Source: Arthrobacter endolithicus (GTDB lineage Bacteria; Actinomycetota; Actinomycetes; Actinomycetales; Micrococcaceae). From it: DNA of 64,000 nucleotides. Positions 40,523 to 48,720 of this stretch are shown here, piece after piece. Location: contig NZ_JAPNLH010000007.1 in the NCBI RefSeq assembly GCF_026627425.1, forward strand, positions 155,700-219,699, in the 5' to 3' direction. The first letter of the stretch is position 1; each line of letters opens with the position of its first letter. Below the pieces are notes generated by a model, which was given only the letters and a program-made list of their open reading frames with translations, had not been told where the DNA came from and made no database searches. The position numbers and the translations under genes are program-made.

Positions 40523-41461
40523 ATGTTCAGATCAAAGCCGCTACCACCGTCCCTCGCGGGGCGCTCATTCACCGTTCCCCAAGCCCGGCTGGCAGGAGTC
40601 GCCCGCAGCCGTACGCGGGCATCGGCACTGGCAACACCGAGCCGTCTGATCCGAGTACCCCGCAGCGTCGAGCAACCCTTGGTTTCGCGGGTCAGACCGT
40701 ACTGTGAGCTCGGTGTTGCCGTCTTCGTCAGCCATACGACGGCGGCAGCCCTGCACGGGATACCTATACCCTCTGTTTTCGAATCGGAACCCTTCATCCA
40801 TCTCACCCGCCCGAAGGGGTGCTCGCTTCCCCGCCGCAAGGGAATTCGCGGCCATCAATGCGCGCTGGGTGGGGACGAAACCACATTGTTTAGCGGCCTA
40901 CCCATCACCACCCTTGCCAGAACTTGGCTGGATTTAGCGCAGCTCTTGCCGTTGGAGGATTTAGTCGTCGCTGGCGATCATCTCATCTGCGGCCATCAGC
41001 GCGGATTCGGCCGCAGCCAGAATCCTCGTGTGTCTTTGACAGAGTTGCGCGAATACGTCGGTGCCACGCGGGGCAGGCCGGGTCTGGCAAAGGCCCGGCA
41101 GGCACTGACCATGATGCGGGTGGGAGTGGATTCTCCGCCGGAGACCAGGCTCAGATTGATGCTTTGGGGTTCCAACTTACCCGACTTTGTACCCAATTTT
41201 CCGGTTGAAGGCGATTATGGAACGCCGCCGGTATGGGTCGATCTCGCCTGCGCGGAATTCAAGGTGTGCGCGGAGTACGAAGGCCGTCATCACCTCACGC
41301 CGCACAAACAGGCTTCGGACAGGCGGCGGGATTCCCTGACGGCGGAAATGGGATGGTTGCAGGTGAAGATCTACGCACGGGACATGGAGATTGGCGAGGA
41401 ATGGGTCATCGGCTTCTTTGTTCAGGCCCTCCAACGGCACGGCTGGCAGGGGCCGCACTGA
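40523..41461 (+). CDS. AbiEi/DUF559-like protein with endonuclease-type fold
   Basis: A 312-residue protein common in Arthrobacter-like genomes. The N-terminal part resembles AbiEi-type antitoxin-like proteins ('VFVSHTTAAALHGIPIP', 'IHLTRPKG', 'LPITTLARTWLDLAQLLPLEDLVVAGDHLI'), and the C-terminal 110 residues have a PD-(D/E)XK nuclease pattern: 'SPPETRLRLML', 'PVWVDLACAEFKVCAEYEG', 'RRDSLTAEMGWLQVKIYARD', as in DUF559/Vsr-like domains (E...D...ExE). Whether it cuts DNA is unknown. It is flanked by two related hairpin repeats, and interrupts the usual ABC-F-tRNA-glmU order, which suggests a mobile or accessory gene. Confidence 0.7.
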   Translation: MFRSKPLPPSLAGRSFTVPQARLAGVARSRTRASALATPSRLIRVPRSVEQPLVSRVRPYCELGVAVFVSHTTAAALHGIPIPSVFESEPFIHLTRPKGCSLPRRKGIRGHQCALGGDETTLFSGLPITTLARTWLDLAQLLPLEDLVVAGDHLICGHQRGFGRSQNPRVSLTELREYVGATRGRPGLAKARQALTMMRVGVDSPPETRLRLMLWGSNLPDFVPNFPVEGDYGTPPVWVDLACAEFKVCAEYEGRHHLTPHKQASDRRRDSLTAEMGWLQVKIYARDMEIGEEWVIGFFVQALQRHGWQGPH

Positions 41462-41480
41462 CCCCTTCGATGGTGATCCA

Positions 41481-41531
41481 TTCGGCAGGTGTGGTGAGCT
41501 TGGTAACGTGAAGCTCGCCATACCTGCCGAA
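41481..41531. repeat. hairpin repeat, copy 2 (REP-like)
   Basis: Arms TTCGGCAGGTGTGGTGAGCT (41481-41500, continuing one T) and AAGCTCGCCATACCTGCCGAA reversed (41511-41531), 21 bases with two mismatches and a nine-base loop. Shares the pattern GGYRGGTGTGGYGASCTTGG with copy 1 at 40383. Confidence 0.78.
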
Positions 41532-41669
41532 CGGATTCCGAGGCGACTCATGGTCCCGAGTCGCGGGCAGGCCCGGCGGCGTGGCAAACTAGATACTCGT
41601 GCGGCCGCCCGCATAGCGACGGCCCCCACCGGGCCCGTGTCGTAAGTGGAATCAGCGGCGACGGCATGG

Positions 41670-41741
41670 TCCGCCCTGGTGTAATGGCAGCACCCCAGCC
41701 TTTGGAGCTGTGGAGTATAGGTTCGAATCCTATGGGCGGAA
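41670..41741 (+). tRNA. tRNA-Gln (anticodon TTG)
   Basis: Acceptor TCCGCCC (41670-41676) pairs with GGGCGGA (41734-41740), D arm GTG...CAC, anticodon loop CTTTGGA with anticodon TTG, T arm ATAGG-TTCGAAT-CCTAT, discriminator A. The anticodon stem CCAGC/GCTGT has one C-U mismatch at its outer pair. CCA is not encoded. A tRNA-Gln before glmU is usual in related genomes. Confidence 0.93.
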
Positions 41742-41827
41742 CGGCCACGCAATGGCGGGCGCGTAATATTGCGTTAACCCTTTGCCCAGCTAGACGACGG
41801 ATTCAGTCCGGGTAGGAGCGCCACTTA

Positions 41828-43381
41828 GTGAGCCCCCGCAACACCAGTGAAGTGCCGAAAAATGCAGCAGGAATGACCCCAGCAGGAACAGTGGCACCCC
41901 CCACGGGGCCGGCTGCGGTGATCATTCTCGCCGCAGGCGCGGGCACCAGGATGAAGTCCCGGAAGCCCAAGATTTTGCATGAAATCGGCGGACTATCGAT
42001 GATCGGGCACGCGCTCGCCGCGGCCCGAGCCCTCGATCCCGAGGTTCTTGTCGCCGTCGTCCGCCATGAACGCGATCTGGTCGCCGAACACATTGCGGCC
42101 ATGGACCCGGCCGCGGTGATAGTTGACCAGGACCATGTTCCCGGTACCGGACGGGCGGTGCAGGCGGCGCTGGAAGCCCTTCCGGACACGTTGGCCGGCA
42201 CCGTTGTGGTGACGTATGGTGATGTGCCGTTGCTCACAACTGCCCTGTTGGCCGAGCTTATTGAGGTGCACAGCACGGACCGGAATGCGGTGACGGTGCT
42301 GACCGCGGTGCTGGAGGACGCCAGCGGCTACGGCCGGATTCTGCGCACCGGCGACGGGACGGTGCTGGGGATCCGCGAGCACAAGGACGCCGACGCCGCG
42401 GAACGGGACATCAGGGAAATCAACTCCGGCATTTACGCCTTTGACGCCGCCGTGCTCCGTGCCGCGCTTGGCCGCGTCACCGCGGATAATTCGCAGGGCG
42501 AAATGTACCTCACCGATGTCCTGTCGATCGCAAGGAACGACGGCGGACGGGTCGCCGCCGTCGTGACCGCGGACCGCTGGCAGGTCGAGGGAGCCAACGA
42601 CCGCGTCCAGCTCGCTGCGCTCGGCGTGGAACATAATCGGCGCACTGTGATGGCCTGGATGCGTGCCGGCGTGACGATTGTTGATCCGGCCAGCACCTGG
42701 ATTGACTCCACGGTGCGCCTGGCGGAGGACGTCACGATCCTGCCCGGCACTCAACTGCACGGCTCCTGCGTCATAGCCAGGGACGCCGTCGTCGGCCCCG
42801 ACAGCACGTTGACGGATGTGCAGATCGGTGCGGGCGCCGAGGTGACGCGGACGCACGGCAGCGGCGCCAGAATCGGCGCGCACGCCCATGTGGGCCCGTT
42901 CACCTACCTGCGTCCGGGCACCGATTTGGGCGCGGACGGCAAGATCGGCGCCTTCTACGAAACCAAAAACGTCACCATCGGCCGCGGCTCCAAGCTCTCG
43001 CACCTGGGCTACGCCGGCGACGCCGAGATCGGCGAAGACACCAACATCGGCTGCGGCAACATCACCGCGAATTACGACGGCGAAAACAAGCACCGCACGG
43101 TCATCGGCTCGGGCGTGCGGACCGGCTCCAATACCGTCTTCGTCGCCCCGGTCAGTGTCGGCAATGGTGCCTACAGCGGAGCCGGCACCGTTATCCGCAA
43201 GGACGTACCGGCCGGCGCGCTGAGCGTCAACGCCTCCCCGCAGCGCAATATGGAAGGCTGGACGCTGGCGAAACGGCCGGATTCCGTCTCTGCCCAGCAT
43301 GCACGCTCCGTTTCCGCCGCGAGTACGGACCCCAACTCCTCACGCATCCAGGCATCTACAGAAGAGGGCACACACGAATGA
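41828..43381 (+). CDS. glmU: bifunctional N-acetylglucosamine-1-phosphate uridyltransferase / glucosamine-1-phosphate acetyltransferase
   Basis: Makes UDP-N-acetylglucosamine, the precursor of peptidoglycan and other wall polymers. The 517-residue protein has the N-terminal uridyltransferase motif 'LAAGAGTRMKSRKPKILHEI', 'VTYGDVPLL', and 'EINSGIYAFD', then a left-handed beta-helix acetyltransferase domain with hexapeptide repeats, 'YDGENKHRTVIG', and a Ser-rich tail of 35 residues not needed for activity. It starts at GTG 41828 and ends in ATGA overlap with prs (43378-43381), so the two are coupled. Confidence 0.96.
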   Translation: MSPRNTSEVPKNAAGMTPAGTVAPPTGPAAVIILAAGAGTRMKSRKPKILHEIGGLSMIGHALAAARALDPEVLVAVVRHERDLVAEHIAAMDPAAVIVDQDHVPGTGRAVQAALEALPDTLAGTVVVTYGDVPLLTTALLAELIEVHSTDRNAVTVLTAVLEDASGYGRILRTGDGTVLGIREHKDADAAERDIREINSGIYAFDAAVLRAALGRVTADNSQGEMYLTDVLSIARNDGGRVAAVVTADRWQVEGANDRVQLAALGVEHNRRTVMAWMRAGVTIVDPASTWIDSTVRLAEDVTILPGTQLHGSCVIARDAVVGPDSTLTDVQIGAGAEVTRTHGSGARIGAHAHVGPFTYLRPGTDLGADGKIGAFYETKNVTIGRGSKLSHLGYAGDAEIGEDTNIGCGNITANYDGENKHRTVIGSGVRTGSNTVFVAPVSVGNGAYSGAGTVIRKDVPAGALSVNASPQRNMEGWTLAKRPDSVSAQHARSVSAASTDPNSSRIQASTEEGTHE

Positions 43382-44358
43382 GCGGAATTACGGTACACGG
43401 CGAGAAGAAACTGGTACTTGCTGCCGGCCGGGCGCACCCGGAACTGGCGCAGGAAATCGCCAGGGAGCTGGGCACCGAACTGCTGCCCATCGATGCCTAC
43501 GATTTCGCCAACGGAGAGATCTACGTCCGGTCCGCCGAAAGCGTCCGGGGTACGGACGTTTTCGTCCTGCAGGCACACCCGGCTCCGTTGAACAACTGGC
43601 TGATGGAACAGCTGATCATGGTCGATTCGCTCAAGCGGGCGTCCGCCAAGCGCATTACCGTGGTGTCCCCGTTCTACCCGTACGCCCGCCAGGACAAGAA
43701 GGGCCGGGGGCGTGAACCGATCTCCGCGCGGCTGGTCGCTGACCTGTACAAAACCGCCGGCGCAAACCGCATCATGAGCGTCGACCTGCACACGTCGCAG
43801 ATTCAGGGTTTCTTCGACGGTCCGGTGGACCATCTGATGGCCATCCCGCTGCTGGCGGATTACATTCGAACCCGCGTCGACGGCGACAATGTCACGGTGG
43901 TATCCCCGGACACCGGCCGGGTCCGCGTGGCGGAACAGTGGGCCGAACGCCTCGGCGGAGCGCCGCTGGCTTTTGTGCACAAGAGCCGCGATCTGACGGT
44001 GCCGAACCAGGCCATGTCCAAGACGGTGGTGGGGCAGGTCCAGGGCCGTACCTGCGTGCTGATCGATGACATGATCGACACCGGTGGAACCATTTCCGGC
44101 GCCGTCCAGGTCCTCAAGAACGCCGGGGCCAAGGACGTCATCATCGCGGCCACGCACGGCGTATTCTCCGGCCCGGCGGCCAAGCGCCTGGCGGAAAGCG
44201 GTGCCCGCGAAGTGGTGGTGACCAACACCTTGCCGATCACGGCGGAAAAGCGCTTCCCGCAGCTGACGGTGCTCTCGATCGCGCCGCTGATCGCGCGCGC
44301 CATCCGGGAAGTGTTTGAGGACGGTTCGGTCACGTCGCTGTTCGACGGCCAGGCTTAA
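43378..44358 (+). CDS. prs: ribose-phosphate pyrophosphokinase
   Basis: Makes PRPP for nucleotide, histidine and (in wall-arabinan-forming relatives) decaprenyl-phosphoribose synthesis. The 326-residue protein shows 'GRAHPELAQEIARELGTEL', 'FPYARQDKKGRGREPISARL' in part (YARQDKKGRGREP), 'VDLHTSQIQGFFDGPVDHL' and the PRPP loop 'VLIDDMIDTGGTI'. Overlaps glmU by four bases. Confidence 0.97.
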   Translation: MSGITVHGEKKLVLAAGRAHPELAQEIARELGTELLPIDAYDFANGEIYVRSAESVRGTDVFVLQAHPAPLNNWLMEQLIMVDSLKRASAKRITVVSPFYPYARQDKKGRGREPISARLVADLYKTAGANRIMSVDLHTSQIQGFFDGPVDHLMAIPLLADYIRTRVDGDNVTVVSPDTGRVRVAEQWAERLGGAPLAFVHKSRDLTVPNQAMSKTVVGQVQGRTCVLIDDMIDTGGTISGAVQVLKNAGAKDVIIAATHGVFSGPAAKRLAESGAREVVVTNTLPITAEKRFPQLTVLSIAPLIARAIREVFEDGSVTSLFDGQA

Positions 44359-44609
44359 TCCCGGCGGCTTATTTCCCGTCCGAGGTGCCGTGCAGACCGA
44401 CTGGTGCCTCCAGCCCGAACGGTACTGGTATGGTTGTTGACGATACCTTGGCGAGGGATCGAGGCCGTTCGCGGCCGCGAGTCCGTTATCGACTGGGTCT
44501 GAAGCTCCTTCGCGTTCGGCGTGTCGGCTCGGTTTAGGCCACAGTTACGGCCCCAGGTTTCGACCCGGGACCACCGCTGATCAACGACAAACGATATGAA
44601 GGAGCCAGC

Positions 44610-45224
44610 ATGGCTGAGAAAGCTATCAAGAAGGACGAGCAGAAGCTCGTCGCCGTCATCCGCACCGAGTTCGGCAAGGGTTCAGCCCGCCGTGCCCGCC
44701 GTGCAAACCAGATCCCCGCGGTCATTTACGGACATGGCGCCACGCCGATCCATATCACTGTCCCGGAACGCCAGGCAACGCGCGCAGTGCGCGGAGCCAA
44801 CGCGCTGCTGACGCTGGACATTCAGGGCGAAGAGCACCTCGCCCTGGTCAAGGACATCCAGCGCGACCCGCTGCTGCAGATCATCGAACACATCGATCTG
44901 CTCACGGTCCGCAAGGGCGAGAAAGTCATCGTCGACGTCCCCGTCATTCTGGTCGGTGAAGTCGCCCCGGGCGCCGCCACCTACCAGGAGGAAGTCACCA
45001 TTTCCCTGGAGGCGGAAGCCACCAACCTGCCCAAGCACGTCGAGGTCGACATCGCCGGGCGCGAGGCCGGTGCGCACATCTACGCCGCTGACCTGGTGCT
45101 GCCGGCCGGTTCCGTTCTGCTGGCTGATCCGGAACTGTTGATCGTAAACATCTCCGAGCCCGAAGAGCAGGATCTGGGCGAAGTCGCCGAGGCTCCCGCC
45201 GCCGACGCTCCTGCTGCCGAGTAA
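44610..45224 (+). CDS. rplY: 50S ribosomal protein L25/general stress protein Ctc
   Basis: Binds 5S rRNA in the large subunit. The 204-residue protein is the long Ctc form: N-terminal L25 domain ('TEFGKGSARRARRANQIPAV', 'VKDIQRDPLLQIIEHIDL') plus a C-terminal beta domain and an acidic Ala-rich tail ('EQDLGEVAEAPAADAPAAE'). GAAGGAG precedes the ATG. The 251-base spacer to prs (44359-44609) holds no gene but has short inverted repeats and probably the rplY-pth promoter. Confidence 0.95.
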   Translation: MAEKAIKKDEQKLVAVIRTEFGKGSARRARRANQIPAVIYGHGATPIHITVPERQATRAVRGANALLTLDIQGEEHLALVKDIQRDPLLQIIEHIDLLTVRKGEKVIVDVPVILVGEVAPGAATYQEEVTISLEAEATNLPKHVEVDIAGREAGAHIYAADLVLPAGSVLLADPELLIVNISEPEEQDLGEVAEAPAADAPAAE

Positions 45225-45246
45225 TAGCTGCAGCCGCATACGTCAG

Positions 45247-45831
45247 ATGAGTAACACCTGGCTTGTAGTCGGGCTCGGGAATCCCGGGCCCGACTACAGT
45301 CGTAACCGGCACAATATCGGCTATCTGGTGGTCGAAGAACTGGCCCGGCGGATGGGGGCCTCCTTCAAGAAGCACAAGGTGCGTGCCTTGGTGGCCGAGG
45401 GACGGCTGGGCATCGGCGGGTCGAAGCTGATCCTGGCCAAGTCGATGACCTTTATGAATCTTTCCGGCGGCCCGGCCGCCGGGTTGGCAAAGTTCTTTGA
45501 TCTCGGCCCCGACCAGATCATCGCCGTCCACGACGAGATTGATATCCCGTTTAACACCATCAAGCTCAAGATCGGTGGGGGAGAAGGCGGCCACAACGGG
45601 CTCCGCGACATGTCCAGCGCACTGGGCAGCAAAGACTACTACCGTGTTCGCGTGGGAGTCGGTCGGCCGCCGGGCCGCTCGGACGCAGCGACCCACGTGT
45701 TAAAGGACTTCTCCTCCACCGAGGTCAAGGACCTCCCCTTCCTGATCGATGCCGCCGCGGATGCCGTCGAACTCATGATTGTCGGCGGCTTACTGGAGGC
45801 ACAGCAGAAATTCCACGGCGCTGGTTCCTGA
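45247..45831 (+). CDS. pth: peptidyl-tRNA hydrolase
   Basis: Recycles peptidyl-tRNA released from stalled ribosomes. The 194-residue protein has 'VVGLGNPGPDYSRNRHNIGY' (catalytic His in RHNIG), 'TFMNLSGGPAAGLAKF', 'AVHDEIDIPFNTIKLK' and 'GGEGGHNGLRDMSSAL'. It follows rplY by 22 bases. In related genomes mfd usually comes next; here the accessory island begins instead. Confidence 0.96.
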   Translation: MSNTWLVVGLGNPGPDYSRNRHNIGYLVVEELARRMGASFKKHKVRALVAEGRLGIGGSKLILAKSMTFMNLSGGPAAGLAKFFDLGPDQIIAVHDEIDIPFNTIKLKIGGGEGGHNGLRDMSSALGSKDYYRVRVGVGRPPGRSDAATHVLKDFSSTEVKDLPFLIDAAADAVELMIVGGLLEAQQKFHGAGS

Positions 45832-46006
45832 ACAATTCACCGATTTGTTTCGTTCTATTCATTAAACGTCCAATCCGGGATAACCTGAGCATACCTGCCG
45901 TGAAAATGTCTCAATTCGCGGATACGGGAAAAGGGTGCGCGTGGGGAATTTTTCTGCCTTTCAGGAGCCGTTGTTGTTCGCGTCCGGGAGAGAAGCACGA
46001 AGGTCG

Positions 46007-48676
46007 ATGGGGGCGTCCGAGCGACGCAACTGGTCATCTGTCGTGCGACAGGACAAGGTTGCCGAGGCCATCGGAGCGGTCCGGGATCCGGCCTGTCAAG
46101 GGATCGCCGTTACCGGCGCGCAGGGGATAGGCAAGACAACTCTCGCCCGCGCTGTGGAGACCGCGCTGGCTCCGGACCATTCCATCGTGCATTTGCACGG
46201 GTCCACGAGCGGAACCGCCCGTCCGTACGGCGTTCTGGCATTCCTGCTGGCGCGGATGCCCGCCACGATCTCGGACTCACCCGCCGCGACTATCTGCGCC
46301 ATCACGGACTTGATCCGGAAGGAATCAGATGGGAAACCGGTACTGCTCATTCTCGACAGCATCAGTGGCGTGGACGAGCAGAGTCTGGCCGTCATCATGC
46401 ATCTGCTTCTGAGCGAATCGGCCAAGGTTCTCGTTGTGACCCGGCATGAGAGTGAATTACCGGAAGATATTATCTGGTTGATCAAGAGGGCCAGCTTGAA
46501 ACATGTCCGGCTGGATGTTTTTTCCCGAGATGAAGTCCGCCAGCTGCTGGAGGGTGTGCTGGACGGTCAGGTGACTACCGCTTTAGTGCGAATTCTTCAT
46601 GCTTCCAGTGGCGGAAACCCCCTAGTACTGCACGCGACAGTGAGCGAGCAGCTCCACACCGGTGCCCTGCACTGTAGGGGCAGCGTCTGGACCATCAATA
46701 ACGAGGTGTCCGTTGGTGCCCCGTCCGTGTTGGAGGACCTCGTCCGTTCCCGAATGTATCATCAGCCGCGGGAGGTACGGGATGTGATTGAGTATCTGGC
46801 CTTGGCGCGGCAAGTCCGACTGTCGACCCTGGTGAAGCTGATGGACGCGTCGCTGATTGCAGCTATGGAGGAGTCCGGTCACCTAAGTGTGGCAAGGTCA
46901 GGCACGCAATGGGTTTCTTTCGGTGAGCCGTTTATGGGGGAAGTGATTCGTGCGGGACTGGATATGGCGCGCCGACGGGAACTTCACGCGTTATTTTCGC
47001 GGTTGACCGGCGCGGTGGGCGAAATCATGACGACTCAGGAAATTCTCACCTACGCTGCCTGGACCATCGACTGCGGGGCCCCGTTGGAACCTTCAGTCGC
47101 CCTGGCCGCAGCGGCTGCGGCCAACGCACATTTCGACCCGGTGTTTGCCCTGCGATGCGCCGAGCAGGTACAGCGATCCGACGACCAGTGGGTTGCTGCT
47201 GCTGAGCAAAGATCAGCGGCCTATTTCATCTTGGCTGACCACGAAGCAGCGATTGAGGTCCTCGACACAGTCAGGCGGGGGGAACTGGCGGGATTGTCAT
47301 TGCCGGATTACGCCAACTATATTCTGCACCGTTGCCACAGCCTGCTCTGGATTCCGGGGGGATATCAACGCATCGACGCTCTGCTTGCCGCTGCACGGGA
47401 CGAGATCGAGTGCCGCGTGACCGATCTGTCCCAACACGTGACAGCGAAGGACGTAACCGTCGCGGGTGAACGCTTGGCCCTGGCCCGCATTGAAGCCTCC
47501 GTCCACCGAGGAAATTTCACCGGCATCGCCGAGGAACTGGAAACGATCTTCCGGACGGGCACGGCGTCCGAAATCCGGATTGACTGCGGTAGCCTGCTGG
47601 TTTTGGTTCGGGCGCTTACCGGTCGCGAAATAGACGCGGTCGAATTGGCCGAAAGGTTGGAGTCGGACGCCCAAAAGGCAGACGGCCGGGGCATCATGCG
47701 TGACTGGCTCACCGAGGGGCATTTCACTGCCCTTCTGCTGAGCGGCCGCTGGATGGAGTGCGTCGCTATGCTGACGGCCAGCCTTGACCGCAGACCAGAA
47801 GCTCTGCGGTACCGCGGCGGCGCGACGGAGCTTGCACTGGGCGTTGCTTACACGTTCGCTGGACGCGGTGACTTGGCGATGGATCCCCTACTATCGGCGG
47901 TGGCCCAGCTTGAAATCAGCAGCAGCTTCAATGCCCCGGTGCTGGCGTATTCTGCCCTGGCATTCGCCTTCGCCCAGGTCGACGACGCCGTCGAAGCCCG
48001 CCGGTACCTTGGCCTCGCCTCCGCCTGCCGGAAGAATATTTCTTGGGTGACGGCGTCGTTGGCAATGTTCTGTGATCTGATGGCCCGCCGTTGGCTGGGC
48101 GAGTCCACCGCCAAACAAAAACTCGTAGAGTCGGCAAGCCGCGACATGGCCTGCGGGCGCTACACCATGGCTTCCACGAGTCTTTTCGGGGCAACGATGC
48201 ACGGAACGGCAGAGGAATATCTCCTTCTCGAAGAGGCATCCAAGCGGCGGCAGGGTCCCATGGCGGCGCTCTCGCGACTGGTCGCCAGTGGGAGCCGCGT
48301 CAAGGACCCGGCGGTTCTCCTCCAGGCAGCCGATACGGCTCATGAATTGGTCCTGAAGGCGGTGGAAGCGAGATGTGTTGTGCTGGCCATGGAATGTGCC
48401 CGGGAATCCGGAGACGCCGTGACGGTACGCAACGCGCAGCATCGCCTGGACCAACTGCGCGCCGGTCTGCCGCTCGTGCCGCTGGTGCCGCACACAGAAG
48501 GCCCTAAGCTGACTCCGCGGGAACGGCAAGTGGTGAAACTTGTCCGCGGAGGGTTGAGTAATCGCGAGATGGCGGACCGGCTCGAGGTTTCGGTGCGCAC
48601 TGTGGAGGGCCACCTTTATCAGATATTCAGCAAACTCGGCGTACGGTCCAGGGGCGAGCTGGACGATGTGCCCTAG
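46007..48676 (+). CDS. LAL-type LuxR family regulator, copy 1
   Basis: A large STAND ATPase regulator of 889 residues (913 if the GTG at 45935 is used). The N-terminal NTPase has an intact Walker A 'TGAQGIGKTTLARAV' (Lys43) and Walker B 'VLLILDSISGVDEQSL'. A long helical repeat region follows, presumably sensing a ligand or partner, and a LuxR HTH at the C-terminus ('LTPRERQVVKLVRGGLSNREM', 'VSVRTVEGHLYQIFSKLGV'). Such regulators act as ATP-dependent activators of nearby genes. Its target is unknown, but it lies immediately before a second LAL gene and the surface polymer cluster. Mean base composition is lower in G+C than in the preceding housekeeping genes. Confidence 0.9.
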   Translation: MGASERRNWSSVVRQDKVAEAIGAVRDPACQGIAVTGAQGIGKTTLARAVETALAPDHSIVHLHGSTSGTARPYGVLAFLLARMPATISDSPAATICAITDLIRKESDGKPVLLILDSISGVDEQSLAVIMHLLLSESAKVLVVTRHESELPEDIIWLIKRASLKHVRLDVFSRDEVRQLLEGVLDGQVTTALVRILHASSGGNPLVLHATVSEQLHTGALHCRGSVWTINNEVSVGAPSVLEDLVRSRMYHQPREVRDVIEYLALARQVRLSTLVKLMDASLIAAMEESGHLSVARSGTQWVSFGEPFMGEVIRAGLDMARRRELHALFSRLTGAVGEIMTTQEILTYAAWTIDCGAPLEPSVALAAAAAANAHFDPVFALRCAEQVQRSDDQWVAAAEQRSAAYFILADHEAAIEVLDTVRRGELAGLSLPDYANYILHRCHSLLWIPGGYQRIDALLAAARDEIECRVTDLSQHVTAKDVTVAGERLALARIEASVHRGNFTGIAEELETIFRTGTASEIRIDCGSLLVLVRALTGREIDAVELAERLESDAQKADGRGIMRDWLTEGHFTALLLSGRWMECVAMLTASLDRRPEALRYRGGATELALGVAYTFAGRGDLAMDPLLSAVAQLEISSSFNAPVLAYSALAFAFAQVDDAVEARRYLGLASACRKNISWVTASLAMFCDLMARRWLGESTAKQKLVESASRDMACGRYTMASTSLFGATMHGTAEEYLLLEEASKRRQGPMAALSRLVASGSRVKDPAVLLQAADTAHELVLKAVEARCVVLAMECARESGDAVTVRNAQHRLDQLRAGLPLVPLVPHTEGPKLTPRERQVVKLVRGGLSNREMADRLEVSVRTVEGHLYQIFSKLGVRSRGELDDVP

Positions 48677-48720
48677 GATTATCTGCTGCCGCGCCGATAC
48701 GATGGACGAGGCGGCGTCGG

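Noticed and set aside
40437..40649. 70-residue frame overlapping the endonuclease-like gene start
   Set aside because: Out of frame with the real gene and without conservation signs.
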